Source of the DNA: Cruorifilaria tuberocauda
Taxonomy: Eukaryota; Nematoda; Chromadorea; Rhabditida; Onchocercidae
Assembly: GCA_013365365.1 (NCBI GenBank)
Contig: JABVXU010000232.1
Location: 21,160-85,159 of the forward strand
Direction: 5' to 3'
Length of the DNA: 64,000 bases
Below the pieces are notes generated by a model. That model ran no database searches. It saw nothing but the letters and a program-made list of their open reading frames with translations, and had not been told where the DNA came from. Positions 1 through 13,500 of the stretch are shown here, piece by piece. Position 1 is the first letter of the stretch, and each line of letters starts with the position of its first letter. A program made the position numbers and the translations under genes.

Positions 1-1372
1 AAAGTTATGAAATTTTCCATAAATCTAAGGTATTTTAGAACTCATTTTCCTCTTTTCCTCGTTTGAAAAAAAATGATGAAAGCGATAAAATTTGTAATTT
101 TTTAAAAATATCTCTTTCAACGAATAAGAAAAAGCAAATCTCCTCAATGGAAAAATAAACATTAAAATGAATAGGAAAAGAAAAGAGCACAGTAAAACAT
201 AGCATTATTGATTAAATTAATATAATTGATTTGAAATAATTCTCAATTTAAATTGGTCGATGAAAAGTTGTTTTTTGTAAAATGATTGGTTGCTTTTGAA
301 GAGAAAAAAATCTCGATATTTTCGCATTAAGGGAAAAGTGATAAGATAAATCATGTCAATCAGCTATCAAATCTTTTTTCGGTGAAAAATGAATAATTAA
401 AAAATTGAAAAATTTCTCTTTCATTGCTTTTTTTTAAAAATTCTTACCGGTTTGCAATTTTTCAAACAATTAATTAAAGATCATGAGGAGATAAAGGAAA
501 AAGATTTGTACAGAGAGAAAAAAATGAGCAAGTAACCGTTTGTTTCTACTGTTCCGGTTATTTTCAAAGTAAATGTCCTCTCAAAAACTGGATTCCGATT
601 GTTTTAATAAGAGGAATTGATTTGAACCAGTCTTATTTGTGCGTGAACCTTTTGCAATAATTATGAAAGTAAAATTTTCAAATATGCATAATTGGAAGGT
701 AAGAGTTCAAATCAATTTACCTTTTTTGTTGTTGAATGCAGAAATATCAAAGCTTGTTTTTGACAAAGGAAAGAAAAACAGGGATGAATAAATTAAACCA
801 GCAATAATACTGAAATGATAATTATCAATGATTCCGGCACACAATTAAGAAGTTTTGATTTGTTTGAATATTTCGAATTTCAGTTCTAATTCTATCTAAA
901 ATTCAGTTCAAATATCAGTTTTGTTGTAGATCGAACCATAAAATCAATTCATTTGACACAGTACAATGCAACACAAATGTCGTCAAGAGGGTCGAGTGTA
1001 TTGTATCGATGACAACCTGTATGTGATCTGTACATAACCGAATGATATTAGCATTAAAAACTTTCAAATATTGTTCCTTATGCAAACATTCTTATTGATG
1101 CTTTTCAATATTTAATTAATTTATCTGAATTAAATACTTTGATTTAATTGTCTCAAATAAATGCATGTAAATTGATTGAAAAGATGAAATTCTATACAAA
1201 ATGAAGCGTAAAATTATATCAAAACTTATACAATAAATTCTCTTTCAAATACAAAAGTGACAGTAATGTACAAAAAATGTAAAATAATATGGTCGAATTA
1301 ATTATATGAGATAAGATTAAAATAGATATTTCCACATGCGAAAATGAAATTAAGCCATGTTTAACTAACACT

Positions 1373-4300
1373 TCATTTTAAGCTACTTTGACCTTTGCAT
1401 GATTCCCGGTCCCTTTGTTTTTCCAACTCAACACCTCCCGTCATTTTATTTCCAATATACGAGATCACGAAGTGCCATCCTTTCAATAGTTTTGGTTTTT
1501 TTTTAACATCCGAAATACTATCACTGATAAAATCTAGCAGACATTGTTCAAAAACTGAAAAGTATGATACGTGAAAACCCTGTTTTTGACGACGATAATG
1601 CCGACGGCCGTATATTATCTGAAAATTCATACTTAAATTAGTTAAAGATTAAAAACTTGGAATTTTGAAAAAATGAAAAAATTTAATTAATTTTAAAATT
1701 ATCAATTTCATCAGGAATAGATAAAGACAAGTAATATTAAACATTTCATATTAATATTTTTCATTTTCCACCAAATGCTCTTATTTTTAACTTAAAATTT
1801 ATTAGTTATAAACTTATCAGATAAAATTTTACTGAAAAGATTAACCACAAATAAATGGTAGCTGAAAATCTTCAAACATTTTTGATGATTATTAAGGCAT
1901 TCATCGCAGTAGTCACAATTATCGAGGAAAGATTTAGGAAGATGAAAAGAGTGACTTATGAGACTTTTACTTTCTAAAAAAATTTACATAAATTGTAACA
2001 CTTTATTCATTTCTCTCATTCCCTTTTGCCTCACTTCCAAAAGTTAATTAATTTAATCATTTTTATCATTAATTTTCACATGCAGTTTCTAGACATGATT
2101 AAATATACCAAGACAGCGCCCATCTCCTCCTCCAATCTATGAATATTTCGAATACACAAATCGATCATTGATGCAAAAAGTTTACTGGATCGATGAAATG
2201 GTACATAACTGATAACATCCACTGTTTCATGAGGTATATGAAAAACACTCCGAAGTTCCGGGCATATTTCAAAAATCCTCTGAAAATATAACGAGATCAT
2301 AGATTAACTAAATCCACTAATATCTTTTTGTAAATGAAGAATTTCGATTGGAACATTGTCAAAAATGAATTATTTAAAATCTTCAACGAACTTCATAAAT
2401 TTCAAGTCCAATTCGAGAATGATCAAAATTGTATTTTTCGACAATTTCATGCCAACAATCTGATAGGTCCACTTGCATACTCCTATTTAAAATGGTACTG
2501 TTTGAAGGAACCAAATTCAATCTGGACGTATCCAAAAAAAAACAACAACAACAATTTTCATTTATTTTTGCTATTTAAATGCTTTTAAATTTCTTGAAGC
2601 AATCATTAACTGTTAGCTAATTAGTATATATCATTCATCCTACTTCACTGATAAGAAAAAGCGTCTATTACATCATCACATTTAGTAACTAATTGATTCG
2701 CCATAATTATTTGCTTCATTAGTATTAAATCAACTTTTTGGCTAGGCTGCTATACGTGAAAATACTTTACAATTTTTTTATATGGAATAAAATTTAAGAA
2801 ATAAACAAAGAGAAAGGGAGAGAGAGAGAGAGAGAGAGAAAGCAAAAACGAAAAAAAGAACCTTTTGTATAATGGAGCTTTATTAATTTGCGCATTTTCG
2901 ACTTCCGGCATTTTTAAACGTTTCTGTTTCTTTTTCGTTAATCTCAATGATGCAATATTTGTTAATGTTTCATAAAAGTGATCTGTTATCGATTCCTTCT
3001 GGAAATTTTATCAGAATGATAGAAAGGACAGCGATAGCTTCAAGTTAAATTTTGAAAAATATATTTTGAGGACAAATATATCTTAAAGTTGGAATTTGAA
3101 AAATTATTTGTAAAATAAAAGGACGGAGCAAGAAGTATATAAGCAGTTGCCATTTAATTTCCGGAGAGGAAGGGAAAAGAAGAAATTGGACGGGTCAGTC
3201 TAAAAAGTTAGACTAATTAATTTATCAGGTCAATTTATTTCATCAGATTTATAAGGTTTGTCAGAAAATCTCCCAGAAAATTCACTGCTCATTAACCTCT
3301 GAAGTGTTACTAAAGTGATTGTCCTAACTTACGGAAGAAAGAAGAAATGAGATGCTTGGAAACATAAAATGCTTAGAAATAAGTTTTCCTCTTTTTGGAA
3401 TTATTAAGATATTTCAATCGATTTTTCTAAAACTGTCTTTTTTCTGAACAAATAAAAAGGAATATAAAATATTTTTTTGTCTCAATAAAATCTCGAAATT
3501 GAAATAAAAATGAAATTCATTAAAAGAAATTTTTATCCTCATATGATTCAAAATTTTATTTACTCTTCGATGATTCTTTGCTCTTTCGAATTTCTTATTT
3601 CAATAGAAATTCAAGTTGACGAAACTTCTTCAAATTGAAATCTATCGTTTTGCTTGTTTTATTGACCTTTCATCATATATCTGTGTTTATTCGTCAACTA
3701 CCTGTCCTTATCAGTGAAATGATTACTATTTTCTTTGATTGATGGACATAATATTTAGGATGAATAATTTTTTAACTAATCAATCGTCAAGTCCTACAAT
3801 TAAAACAATAGTTTGTTTAATTTTGGAGAATATTGAAGTAAATGATTAAAATTATTTCAAAAATATGAATGCATAATTAAGTTTTTTCTTGATTCAAATA
3901 ATCGCTTGACTTATCAATTAATGAAAAAGAATCAGAACTTATCAATGAAACTTATTCGTATGGAATTATAAACTGTCATGAATGTGGGTGGATAAATAAT
4001 TTTTTCCGCAGAAATGAACAGAAGAATAATTTTAATTAAAGAGAGGGAGAGAGAGAGAGAGAGAGAAAGGGCTAGTAATTAAGAGTAAGATAAACATAGT
4101 GATAAAGATAAGACAATAACCAGGAATTCGACATATTTGTAGGGACAATTATAACACTAATGAGATTTATGGGTCGTAAGTATTTCAATTTCCACAATTT
4201 CGTTCTTTTCGTTATCACCTATTTCCTCAATTCACTGAAGATGAATTTGACATTTCATGTTTCAATTATTTCTCATCGAAACATCTGATTTCGATGTTGT

Positions 4301-5243
4301 CGAAGTGATGAAGACGAGTTGAAAGTGAATGACAACGATAAATATAACACATTTGTATATTAAAACAGGCATTCTTGCAGGTATCATAACTCATCAGGTT
4401 GAATAAGTTTGAAATTTTCTCTAAATTATGATATCTGCGTAATTTTCTCTTACATTTACCAAAGATCACCTCATGTGATAATTTTAAAAATTATGATAGC
4501 TCTTACACTGAACTAATAAGATAAAAATTAACTTATAATATATACCGGTAACTGATAACTGATAACTGATAACTGACTAACTGATACTGATAGGAAGCAG
4601 ATACCACCTTGCATAATAAATAGCTCAAAAACTTTTTACCTCATAAATAAAAATACTACTTAAGATACGGAGACAATAGAAAAATATGAAATTTTTTGAT
4701 GAAATTAATTTAATTAAAAAAATTTTAAATGCAAATCAATCCTCCGTCACGTCTCAGTAATTCATTACGTCTAATTTCTCATTCAAAAAACATTTCCCAA
4801 CAATGTATGCAACAATTGAAATAATAATAATTTCGATTTTATTATCAAAAAAAGAAACTATTTGTTAAGAGGAAAAAAGAGAAGCCTTGAAAAATTGAAG
4901 AAAATTTAAATAAGAACAAAATTGTTGAAGAAAATTAAAAAATATTTTAATTGCAATTTTGCAAATATTTTATCACATATTAGGATAATTTAACGATGGA
5001 ACATTCGTTATTTGCTTGATAAATGATTGATAATTTATCATTTCTTACCATATCTGATAATAACTTATCATTGCTTGATAGCTCGATCTGACTGCTTGCG
5101 AATAATGGCATTATTGCTAAATTTCCTTCTCGTTTAGTAGAGTCTAAACTGGATTCTGGTACACTTAGACTCATTGCTCCATAACTATTCCCTTCATTCT
5201 CAATGTTTCCATTTCGTTTCACTGTTCCAAGAATATTTCCCAT
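1373..5243 (-). CDS. Globin with N-terminal extension, likely N-myristoylated (five exons)
   Basis: Haem-binding globin of the large nematode globin family, probably a membrane-anchored neuronal oxygen/redox globin (inferred). Exons on the minus strand: 5243-5049, 2998-2862, 2482-2392, 2279-2109 and 1618-1373. All junctions have GT-AG introns and matching phase (0, 2, 0, 0), giving about 279 residues. The protein starts MGNILGTVKR, a good N-myristoylation context, followed by about 110 residues with low similarity to globins and a basic stretch (KKKQKR). The globin fold runs from about residue 112: an A-helix with DCWHEI, a B/C segment RIFEICPEL, the CD phenylalanine in SVFHIP, an E helix FHRSSKLFASMID, then YGRRH with the proximal F8 histidine at about residue 205, and an H helix with GWHFVISYIGNKM. 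The distal E7 position appears to be Ser172 rather than His, with His170 two residues before. The first intron is about 2 kb. The C-terminal tail after the H helix is polar. The family call is firm; the exact orthologue is not known. Confidence 0.87.
2819..2839. repeat. (AG)n microsatellite in globin intron
   Basis: A run of AG dinucleotides just downstream, on the minus strand, of the donor of globin exon 2. On that strand it reads as a CT tract. Confidence 0.9.
4041..4067. repeat. (GA)n microsatellite in globin intron 1
   Basis: GAGAGGGAGA followed by repeated GA, inside the 2 kb first intron of the globin gene. Confidence 0.85.
4552..4596. repeat. Short tandem repeat of a 7-bp AACTGAT unit
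   Basis: Four near-perfect AACTGAT units followed by degenerate units (AACTGACT, AACTGAT, ACTGAT). It lies in globin intron 1 and has no coding potential. Confidence 0.85.
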
Positions 5244-5259
5244 TTCCTTTTCACTTCTT

Positions 5260-8200
5260 TTTTTTAAATTATTTAATTATATTTGCCAATTCTCTGAAGT
5301 TTTATTATATATTACCATTTAGTAAACATTTGGGTGAACGCTTAAACAAATAATTGCATGAAATTCGCTGAGATTTAAAATTAATAAAATTTCTAATTTC
5401 TCTTTTTGGTTTGACCTCTATTATCAGTAATGGAATAAGAAACAAAAGAGCAAATAAGCTCATTGACTAATGGATATCATCTAAAATTCGAACGCAAAAT
5501 GCTGATGAATCGATATTTGCACCATTTGCTAAGTTTTCTTAAACAATAAATGATTATAATAATTGAAATAACAATAATACTAATAATGGCAATAATCATG
5601 ATAACAATATTATGATATCTTTCTATCCTAGCCATATATTTTGCTATATCAGAAATGAAACTTTAATATATTCAGGTGATATTAATGCAATGATTAATAA
5701 GTCATAAATATCACTTATCCAATTTTTATATTTCATCCTACTCTAATGCTATTAACTGAATTTTTTTAAACATTCCAAATTAAAACAATTAATTTTCGAA
5801 TTTATAAATCTTAATTTCTAAATCTAAAATTCTACACTAAACTTAACATTCTTATTTGTGAAGCATAATTATTGATATTATGAATCGTTTAAGTATTACT
5901 AAAAATACCTATTGAAGCGTTTGCTATTCATTAACTTCATATTGCTTAAGTCTGTAATATTACATGATTACAACTAATAATAAATAGGGATTTTTAAGAA
6001 GAACAATCTTTATACATCATAATTCTACTTCTAATAGTGTCATGAAAAAGGAAAATGGAAATAAGCAAACTAAAATACATACAGTAAAAGCATTAAAAGA
6101 TTACTAATTTATAGCACCGTATTGAAATAATTTCAATTTAATTGCATTTTTTTAAATTACGAACGATTTTTCATACATTAATTTACTTTTACTTCATTAG
6201 TTATATAGATGGAATTAAGCGATTTGAAAATTTTCTGAAATATTGCGAAGGATTGAGAGATATTTCATTAATGTAAGCAATGAATAAGCCATTTTCCACG
6301 CACTATTTAAATGCTCTTTTAGCTAAATTTTTTTATCAAATTTTCGCTGAATTCATTCCAATTAGAAAAAAAAGTATCAAAAGTTGTGGCAATTTTCTCC
6401 ATTCTTTTCTCTGATTATTAGTAAATGAGCAATGATGGAAAAATTCGCTTTAAAAATGTTTCATTGCTTATTCTTTAACTTTCCCAATTCCAATTAAACT
6501 AGGATGAAGAGATCGTTTACTGAAAATATTTTATTAATCAATAGAGAGGCCACTCATGTGATATGCTTATCCGTATCGGAGAGATTTCGATAGTTGAAAC
6601 TGCTAAAAAATATAATACTTTTAAGAAAGTATAACATTATTAATTGATTATCGGGAGAATATGAAACTGTAATGCTTATAAAAATACTCTAAACTTTTGA
6701 TTCTTTCTTCTCGTCAGTTATTAGAAACGTTATTTAATATTCATTCAATTAAAGAACTCCTGATCACTGTCTGTTTCCGAAAATTTAACTTCGTTTATAA
6801 TTATATTTTCTATTTCCTCTTCTCAGAGAAATTTATCTCTGTATTTGTCCTTAACTCATAAATAGTATTGAAACTTTAATCGATTTCTTTTAGCATTACC
6901 AATACCATCCAAAATTAACAATATTTTACACTAATCAATAATATATATTTCACCATTATAAATATTATTTAAGTCAACAATACGCTTATATTTGTGTTCA
7001 TCACTAGATGAAAAATAATTGAAGCAAAAGAAAAAAACAACACTTAATAAATTGAAATTATTTTCTTTCAAACTATGTATGAAATTTCATTTCGTTTCTC
7101 AAGAAAAGGAAGTTTACATTTGTCAAATATTTTTTTTAGCATTACATGTATTAAAATTGAAGGAGTAACAGAAAACGAACGCATGAGAAAGGAAGAAAAA
7201 ATCAAAATGATGAAAAATTGGAAAAGTTATTGATATGAATAAAAAATCCCCAAAGTGACCAAAAAAAAACTGAAGACAAAGCATAAATAAATAAATGAAT
7301 TATTTTAAAGTGGTAATTTATACTTTCCATTATGAAAGTAGAAGTAATTAATCCTAAGGTTAATTTATCTGAAAAGATGAATGATTGGAATTTAGGAGTG
7401 TTGAATAAAAGGAGAAATAGAGTAATGATTAATTAATCACTGAAGTTGCTTTTTTTAACAATCCTTAAAGAATAGTTCTAATCTTCCAAAAGTTACAAAT
7501 ATTTACATTAAATTTCAAACAAAAAAGTAAATGAAAACTTCTAAAAACTGTTGTGGGTTCTTACTTTTTTAAATAATTATTTAAATGCAGAAATTATCAA
7601 ATGACATTTTCAAGTAGTAAATTTGTAGAATGTTGTTGAAGTGAATGATTAGAGACAATTGTTTCAGTCTTAATACAAACATTGATAAGAATGATAAGAG
7701 GAAGATAAATGATTTGAGAGAAAGGAATAATAAAAGGACTGGTGAAATTGCAAATTTTAATAAAATAAGTACTTTAACTTTTCCCTAAATTGTCTTTTCA
7801 ATACTAAATAATATTCATTTTTAGGAAATTATTCATAAATTAATTTCTCGAAAGAAGTAATAAAATTGAAATACAAAATTATCACTTAAGTAATAATTCT
7901 AAACTAAATTGAACAAATAAATTTCTTGATTAATGATAGAGTAAATTATGATATCATATAAAATTTTGATGATGTAAATTAATTTAATATGAAATTAGTC
8001 CGTAACTGTAATGAAAGTTGTATGTGCTAATATGAGAAAAGCTATCATTTTCTCAATTTTCCATTATGAAAATATATCCTTTTGGGAAAATCAGAAGTAA
8101 AGATAGCATTGCAGATATTTTTTATCTGTTTCAAAAGACGAAACTAATGAAATATTCAGAATAATATCGAATATTATAAATGTATGTTCAGTGAAATTCA

Positions 8201-8880
8201 CTGAAATGAAATTTCATAAATGAAAAAATTAAAAAAAAAAAGAAAGCAGAAAATAACTAAGTAAAACAAATTAATCAAAAATCAAAAATCATAAAAAAAT
8301 TTTTTTAGAAAAAGAAATTAACGAGATAAAAGAAGTAAATTCGATAATCATAAAGTTATAGAACATATTTCAAAAAATTGATATTAAAACTCACGAAAGA
8401 ATTTATTCTCGTGATAAGAAGTTGATAAAGTGATAATGTTAGCATATGTGACTTTCATACCATTTTAATTATCATTTATGATATTAATTTAAGTTTTAAC
8501 ATCAAAATTTCATGCTATCATTTTTAAAAAATTTTTTTTATAGTCATAGTTCTTTCTTTTTAGAATCTTAATTCATGCTAATTTGTTTGATTGAATTTAG
8601 CTGAACACTATTAACTAACTTTTATCACTCATATACTTTTATCGAAACACCAATGTTTCATGAGGAATTTGATTTTATTCGTAATTGTTTTTAAAATAAT
8701 TTTATTTTTTTCCTGACTGTCCTTTTTTTTAATTTTTTGAATTTCAATTAACTGTTAACAAATGAAGAAAAAAACTCAGGTAAAGATAGAATGAGTAAAT
8801 TAGTATTAGCATGGATTCAATTTAATTAAGCAATTTGATATCTTGTAGAAATTGTTGTAGAATTTGAGAAGTTTGAGCTT
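5260..8880. other. A+T-rich intergenic stretch, no gene seen
   Basis: No open frame of useful length, no splice-linked exon chain and no recognised protein motif on either strand. It presumably holds the globin promoter at its left end. Confidence 0.6.
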
Positions 8881-8895
8881 GATTTGAGTTGAGTT

Positions 8896-8913
8896 GTTGT
8901 TGATCGGGCACCA
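8896..8913 (-). mobile_element. Primer-binding site of the LTR element
   Basis: Six bases inside the LTR end, the minus strand reads TGGTGCCCGATCAACAAC. The TGG start and TGCCCGA core resemble tRNA 3' ends used as primers by Ty3/gypsy-like elements. An A/C-rich leader follows (to about 8830) and repeats the AACTCAACTCAAA motif also found near the LTR 3' end. No gag or pol sequence follows, so the element is truncated here. Confidence 0.45.
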
Positions 8914-8919
8914 ATAATT

Positions 8920-9337
8920 TGTCGTGGACGAAGTTTGTTTGAGTTGAGTTCTTTGGGTTTAGCACAACCAACGTAATATCTTTATTCAGTAGAAGATTCC
9001 TTTACAGCAATGAAAAACCCGGAGAATAACCGCACCGCGAATGACAACAACGGCTCTCTCCCCGCTCCACCAAGGGGGAGGAGTTTTTTACTAAGATGAG
9101 GAGATCTGATCTATCAGTAGATACGATGGGACATGGATGTATGAGAATTGGCCTCATAACACGGCCATGATTGTAGCGTCCCGGCCTTATCACCAAGCAA
9201 AGCTAGGGACAATCCACAAGAAATATTACAACAGTCATGAATGTCTTGTATCAAATAGCGCCCCAAAAGAGACACAAGAAAATCATACTGTTAGTCTCTC
9301 ATGATGTTCTAATCTTCGTAAAGATTAGAAGTAGACA
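8920..9337 (-). mobile_element. LTR of a retrotransposon (fragment)
   Basis: An island of clearly higher G+C than its surroundings. Read on the minus strand it is bounded by TGTC (9337-9334) and GACA (8923-8920), the short inverted ends typical of LTRs. It contains an AATAAA polyadenylation signal (plus-strand TTTATT at 8981-8986) about 60 bp before its 3' end, as expected for an R region. The island holds no convincing protein. The 5' end of the LTR is the less certain boundary. Confidence 0.55.
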
Positions 9338-9419
9338 TTTATAATTGAAATCTAGTTTCGAGAAAATTCTCGACAGAAATAGCGGTAAAAAAACTTTCGC
9401 AACAATGAAGAGCTTTTTC

Positions 9420-10480
9420 CTAATTTATGAACAAGAAATGATAAGGCTAATTTTGACGCTGATAACGATAAGTTAAAAACATAATCATTTAATTAAAGAA
9501 ACGCTCAATAGTAAAGCACGGATTATTGATTGATGTTAGGATCAGTACTTTTAGCAAATGAACTTGAATTAAATTCAAAAATTGGTCAATGAATCGCAAA
9601 ATAAACTTCTCTAATAATTAGGATTTAAATGATTAAATTAGGTTGGATTGCACAATTGAATAGAACACTTAAATAGGACTTGGCTAATTAATAACTTATT
9701 CAAATATTACAAAATTTAATTAATGAAACACCAATTAAAGTAGTACAAAATTTTTAAAAAAAAAATGTACGGTAGCCGCGATCCTAATAATTAAGTAATT
9801 AGGTTTCAATCTGATCGAATGTTAAATCTGAACTGTTCATAGAGGGTATTATCTATTATATTTGATTATTTTCTAAATTACCAAACATCGAAATTGTGGA
9901 TTCCCGTCAAATGGGACTTCTCAAAAAGGAAATTCTGTTTTTAGAGTGGATCAAATTGATGGAAAAAAAGTTAAAAAGGATTAAGTAATCGTTGTGCTTG
10001 GAGAAGAATGAGATCATTGAATTGATTAGTCCGAGATCAGATCAGGAAGAGATTAGATACATGAAGTTGAGGATGGGTAATTAGGCTAATATTTCATGCA
10101 TTTTATACAGCTAATTTGTGATAATTTGATTTCTAGGCCAACTATTGATCAATTTTATTGATTTATCAATCTAAGTTAAGTGATGAAGATTGTTGACTTC
10201 TGATATTTGTTCAATTTTAACAAATAATTTATAGATAATCAAGAAAGCATATTTAAAGAAATGATTTTACTTTTATGTAAAATTAATCAATCTTAAGAAT
10301 TCGAAACCATGAATGTTAATAAAATGTCAATTTTCTTGAACACATCATTAGTAAACAAATTCTTGAAATTTCGCCAATAAATTCTTTTATCAATTATCAG
10401 CAATTAATTAATTATTGCTAAATCAAGCGTCTATCAATTCATATCATATTAATTATTAGATATTGTATTTGCTATCATTT
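9420..10480. other. Intergenic stretch upstream of the membrane-protein gene
   Basis: A+T-rich DNA with no coding signal on either strand. The 3' end (TATCATTTTTAG at 10473-10484) looks like a splice acceptor 18 bases before the next start codon. Confidence 0.5.
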
Positions 10481-10502
10481 TTAGAGAAATTAGGATAAAA
10501 GG
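10473..10502 (+). promoter_or_regulatory. Probable trans-splice acceptor for the membrane-protein gene
   Basis: A T-rich tract ending in TTTTTAG precedes a short 18-base leader and the ATG at 10503. This layout is typical of spliced-leader addition in nematodes. A cis-spliced 5' UTR exon would look the same. Confidence 0.4.
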
Positions 10503-13500
10503 ATGGATGCATCGTTCGTCTTATTAATCTTTCCTACTTTATTCGGTGATTTTGTTTACTCGTCGCAAATGAATAACAAATTAGCATTTGCTAAATTATT
10601 TGGCACTGAGCAGTTTTTGTTCATTACCTTATCAGATTGTCATTTGATAACGGAAGAAATCTCATCACTCAATACATGTCCATATCGCCGTGCTATCTTT
10701 ACGAGGTAAAAAAATTTTTCCTATCAATAAATTTTTCCTTGCATTTCCTGCATTAATTCAATTTCTGTAAAATGGAAAAAAGACATAAGGATAGAATTAA
10801 GGCCTGTTTCTATTATCTCTATATTTATTCATCATTTGAAAATTGATAAGACATGAAGGTAAGGGATATTCTCATTAAAAATACACAAAATGAGTTAATT
10901 TATTGCAAAAATTTATCATTGTTAAGGAATTTTCTTGTTTACATTTCGATTTTTTACTTCAAAAATTATTTTTCAGTGGCTTATCAAATCGATCCAATTG
11001 CTCACACTTAACACAACATCTCATTTTACGTAACAACGAAGTGCCAAAAATTTTAATATTTGGTGCTAAAAGAATCTTTGGTGCGTATTGAACGTATATA
11101 CTTAATTATATGAATTAAACTTATCATTTTATCAGTGATTTCTTAGGCATAAAAGAAAAGATTTCCTTAAATTTTACGGCTATTTATTTATTATTATATT
11201 AATGCAAAGATTATTAATTAATATAAATTATCAGTTAATGCGCAAGCCTTTTATTGGCGAGAGAGAGGGGAAAAGAGAAAAAAAATATTTTCCAGGTAAT
11301 CTAATTGCGCAACAACTAAGAATTCCATTACCCAAACGACAAAAGCGCTCTTTTACATATATCCGCTTGAACATGGAAAGTTCATATTACTATATTGGTA
11401 ACAATATTCTTCAAAAACAAGTAGTTAGTACTAAGTATCATTTCTCTCATCATTCATTCTTCCTATCATCAATTTAACTTCTACTAAAAATACCTAATCT
11501 AATAAAAGCTGTATGCACTATGATGTCATGTTTTATAATCAGTTTCTTGAAATACTTCCTTCTTCACTATAAAGTACAGATTCACTTTTCCCAGATAATA
11601 CTTTTTATCTCCTAAATTGTTTATTTCTTTTTTATTCGGAAATTTACCTGAAATTAACAATACGGAGATATTTTATCATCCAGTATGGAATACCTGTTGG
11701 ATAATATCTGTTCTAGAAAAATTATGAAAACAAATTATGCAAATATGATTTGTATATGGAGAAAAGAGTTGATAGGTAAGAATGAAATGAATTTTTGAAA
11801 TATTTACAGATTGCAACACTCGTTGATAGTGAGGAAAGAATGCTATATGTGTTACGGAATGTAACTTTACCAGATGGATACTTCAGTTTAGAATGCATTA
11901 CGTTTTATATTCAATTTATATCGGATGATAGAATGAATTTTTTCAAACTGAATACATTCCGAAATATTCATTCCAGTAACAATGCAAGGATATTGTGGAC
12001 GGAAGATCCATACCATCGTAAAGTATGTGCTTTTATTCCTCCTTTCTCTCTCTCTCTCTCCCTCTTAATAATTCTTCTCTTCGTGCTTCACTTTATGAAA
12101 AAATAATATTTTGCTTTATACAATTATTTTTTATATTTTCCATTTCCAAGAAAAAGAAAGATTCCCAGATGTTTTTATTTTTTTTTGAAAAATAATGTAA
12201 TTTTGGGAAATTATGATCAAATTAAATTAAATATAGTAAAGATAAGTTTTATTTTTTTGTCCCAAAATTTAAGTGTGAATTTTCTTCATTTTTAATCTTA
12301 ATTATATCATTTAAATTTTTGAAATTTCGTCACAATTTGATTATAACGATCAATTTTCGATCAAATTTTTGATCAAATTTTTGAAGACTAAAAATAAAAG
12401 CTTAATTTGTTAGCTATTTCACTTTCTGTTGATTAACATTTATCGTATTTTCTCTTCTTTAATTTTAATTTTATCTAAATTATATTTACATCTTACAGTT
12501 TTATTATGTGAAAAAGCGAGGTGACAACAAAATTATCCTATATTCGATACCTTATAAGGATATTATGAAAACTTTGCTCGATGGTAAGCCAGGAACACCG
12601 ATGCAAACGTTCAGTGGTATTGATTTACGCCATTTAAGCGTTTCACACGGTGTTGCCGTAATTCATGCATTAGATGATGGAAATGCAAAACAGTTGATCA
12701 CGTAAAGATTACAGATAATTTGAAATCCTTTCAGCAATATCAGAAAACTTCTCTCATCATTAATTAATTAAATAGATTATATGAACTCTTTAAATTGATT
12801 ACTCTGAAATGAATATTTGGAAAATTTTCTTTTCAAAAAACAAAATTTTTATTATACTTGTATTATAATATATTGGATTTGTCTTTTTTCTGACAATTAT
12901 TTGATGAAATTAATACTGAAATTTGTGCCACTCTTTCTTTCTTTCTCTCTCTCTCTTTTTCTCTTTTCTTAAAAAAATCTGTTGAAAAGATAGTTTTTTC
13001 AGAAATCTTTACGAATCATCGTTGATAATGATAACATGCAATATGATAAAATTCCCACTCCTATCAGATCACTCTGGAACAGTCATTCTATTTGATAAAC
13101 AGTTATGTTCCTTACAAAAAGTTAGCGGTAGTAACTGTACAACAATGAATAAAAGCTTTACCGATAAGCATTATCAGGCTAGTGAAATATTTCAACTGAA
13201 TGATAAATTTATCACGCTTAATACGTGATTATTTTACTTAATCATTATGAAATATTTGCAGGATTATTTGATGCATTACTTATTTTATGGTATTACTGCA
13301 TTGATTTTCCTCCTTCTTCTGGTATTTTTTTACACAAATTTTAATCATTTTTAATTCAATACGTTTTCTTTCATTTATATTTAATCTCATCACTTTTACA
13401 TATACTTATACTTGTTTCATATATTTACTACTTACTTTAATCTAGATTAAAATGTGAATTTTAATAGTATTAATTATGATTTGATTCATTGAACCTTTTG

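Noticed and set aside
2334..2588. 84-codon plus-strand open frame
   Set aside because: It is antisense to globin exon 3 (2482-2392), which has matching phase on both sides on the minus strand.
4266..4469. Minus-strand frame inside the first globin intron as an extra globin exon
   Set aside because: Available splice sites do not fit the phase-0 junction between 5049 and 2998, which already joins cleanly without it.
9002..9196. 64-codon minus-strand open frame with balanced codon use
   Set aside because: It lies wholly inside the LTR fragment, and LTRs do not normally code. The composition difference is due to the mobile element.
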